Shown: piece by piece, positions 63,881 through 64,000 of the stretch
How the letters are laid out: each line of letters begins with the position of its first letter
Numbering within the stretch: position 1 is the first letter of the stretch
Source: Coralloluteibacterium thermophilum
GTDB taxonomy: Bacteria > Pseudomonadota > Gammaproteobacteria > Xanthomonadales > Xanthomonadaceae
Assembly (NCBI RefSeq): GCF_042654365.1
Contig: NZ_JBHSGG010000031.1
Location: 13,506-77,505, forward strand
DNA: 64,000 nucleotides
Direction: 5' to 3'
The notes under the pieces: generated by a model
What the model was told of the DNA's origin: nothing
Database searches by the model: none
Seen by the model: only the letters and a program-made list of their open reading frames with translations
Program-made: the position numbers and the translations under genes

Positions 63881-64000
63881 TCAACGGGCCCGGCGGGCCA
63901 GGGCGCGCGCGACGGCGGCCGCGACCGCATCGCTTCCGGTCGCCGCTGCGGCCGCGGCGCGTGCCCGGGCCGCGGCCTCCGCGGCGGCGCGTTCGAGGCG
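63881..64000 (-). CDS. C-terminal fragment of a gene cut by the window edge
   Basis: An open frame of 39 codons runs from the edge to TGA at 63881-63883. It encodes an Ala/Arg-rich helical tail (ending AAAVARALARRAR). Such tails occur in RnfB/RnfC-type proteins, which often neighbour nth, but nothing diagnostic is inside the window. The codon bias fits coding, and no other feature occupies the stretch. Confidence 0.4.
   Translation of the reverse strand, partial: RLERAAAEAAARARAAAAAATGSDAVAAAVARALARRAR

Overview
The window is a contiguous piece of a high-GC gammaproteobacterial chromosome. Product order and gene style point to the Xanthomonadaceae/Lysobacteraceae (Luteimonas- or Lysobacter-like), but I ran no similarity search. 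The evidence is the pyrG-kdsA-eno-ftsB-ispD-ispF-truD-surE-pcm-nlpD block, the miaA-hfq-hflX-hflK-hflC-DUF2065-purA ... rnr-rlmB block, heavy use of ATGA/GTGA start-stop overlaps, an xcs-like type II secretion operon, and intergenic heptamer and REP-type repeats. Almost everything is core genome; I see no prophage, transposase, integron or CRISPR array.

Layout. 1-5.6 kb: SlyD-like isomerase, DUF418 membrane protein, D-amino-acid dehydrogenase-like enzyme, glutathione reductase and N-formylglutamate amidohydrolase, all on +. 5.6-7.9 kb: Nudix and parE on -. 8-20 kb: CTP synthase, KDO8P synthase, a small membrane protein, enolase, FtsB, IspD/IspF, TruD, a small lipoprotein, SurE, Pcm, DUF368 (polyprenyl-phosphate transporter family) and NlpD, with an Smr protein, a Mth938-like protein and YhbY on -. 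20-30.6 kb: rlmE-ftsH-small ORF, folP-miaA-hfq-hflX-hflK-hflC-DUF2065 and purA. 30.7-37.5 kb: aminopeptidase P, a yybP-ykoY manganese riboswitch with mntP, tRNA-Leu(CAG) on -, rnr-rlmB and a small membrane protein. 37.7-45.6 kb, all on -: cysteine synthase, RNase T, and the phosphate block phoU-pstB-pstA-pstC-pstS and oprP. 45.8 kb (+): a prolyl-4-hydroxylase-like dioxygenase. 47.1-62.0 kb, all on -: a surface lipoprotein, a TonB-dependent receptor and a complete gspC-N operon. 62.2-64 kb: nth, an unassigned glycosyltransferase-like gene and a gene tail cut by the window edge.

Two themes stand out. First, Pho-box-like sites (7-4-7 direct repeats of CTGTCAT) lie upstream of pstS, oprP, the dioxygenase, and the lipoprotein-TonB receptor-T2SS cluster. 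In the last case two half-sites sit exactly 22 bp apart and end 10 bp before a -10 box. This suggests that phosphate uptake and a dedicated secretion system form one phosphate-starvation response spanning about 39.5-62.2 kb.

Second, nine intergenic elements share one architecture: an array of about 7-bp units, a core, then an inverted array. They fall into three families (GAGnnnn, GGGAATC and GGGCTCA/CCCAGAG). Every one sits directly at the 3' end of a gene, and two have become the C-terminal coding sequence of ispD and gspN. They travel with REP-like hairpins; one REP-plus-heptamer composite of about 113 bp is duplicated at an exact 243-bp offset. I think these elements are the best candidate here for something not adequately described. 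Smaller points are candidate leaderless promoters (TAnnnT 6-8 nt before ATG), three TTG starts, and strong hairpins between pstS/pstC, lipoprotein/receptor and receptor/gspC.
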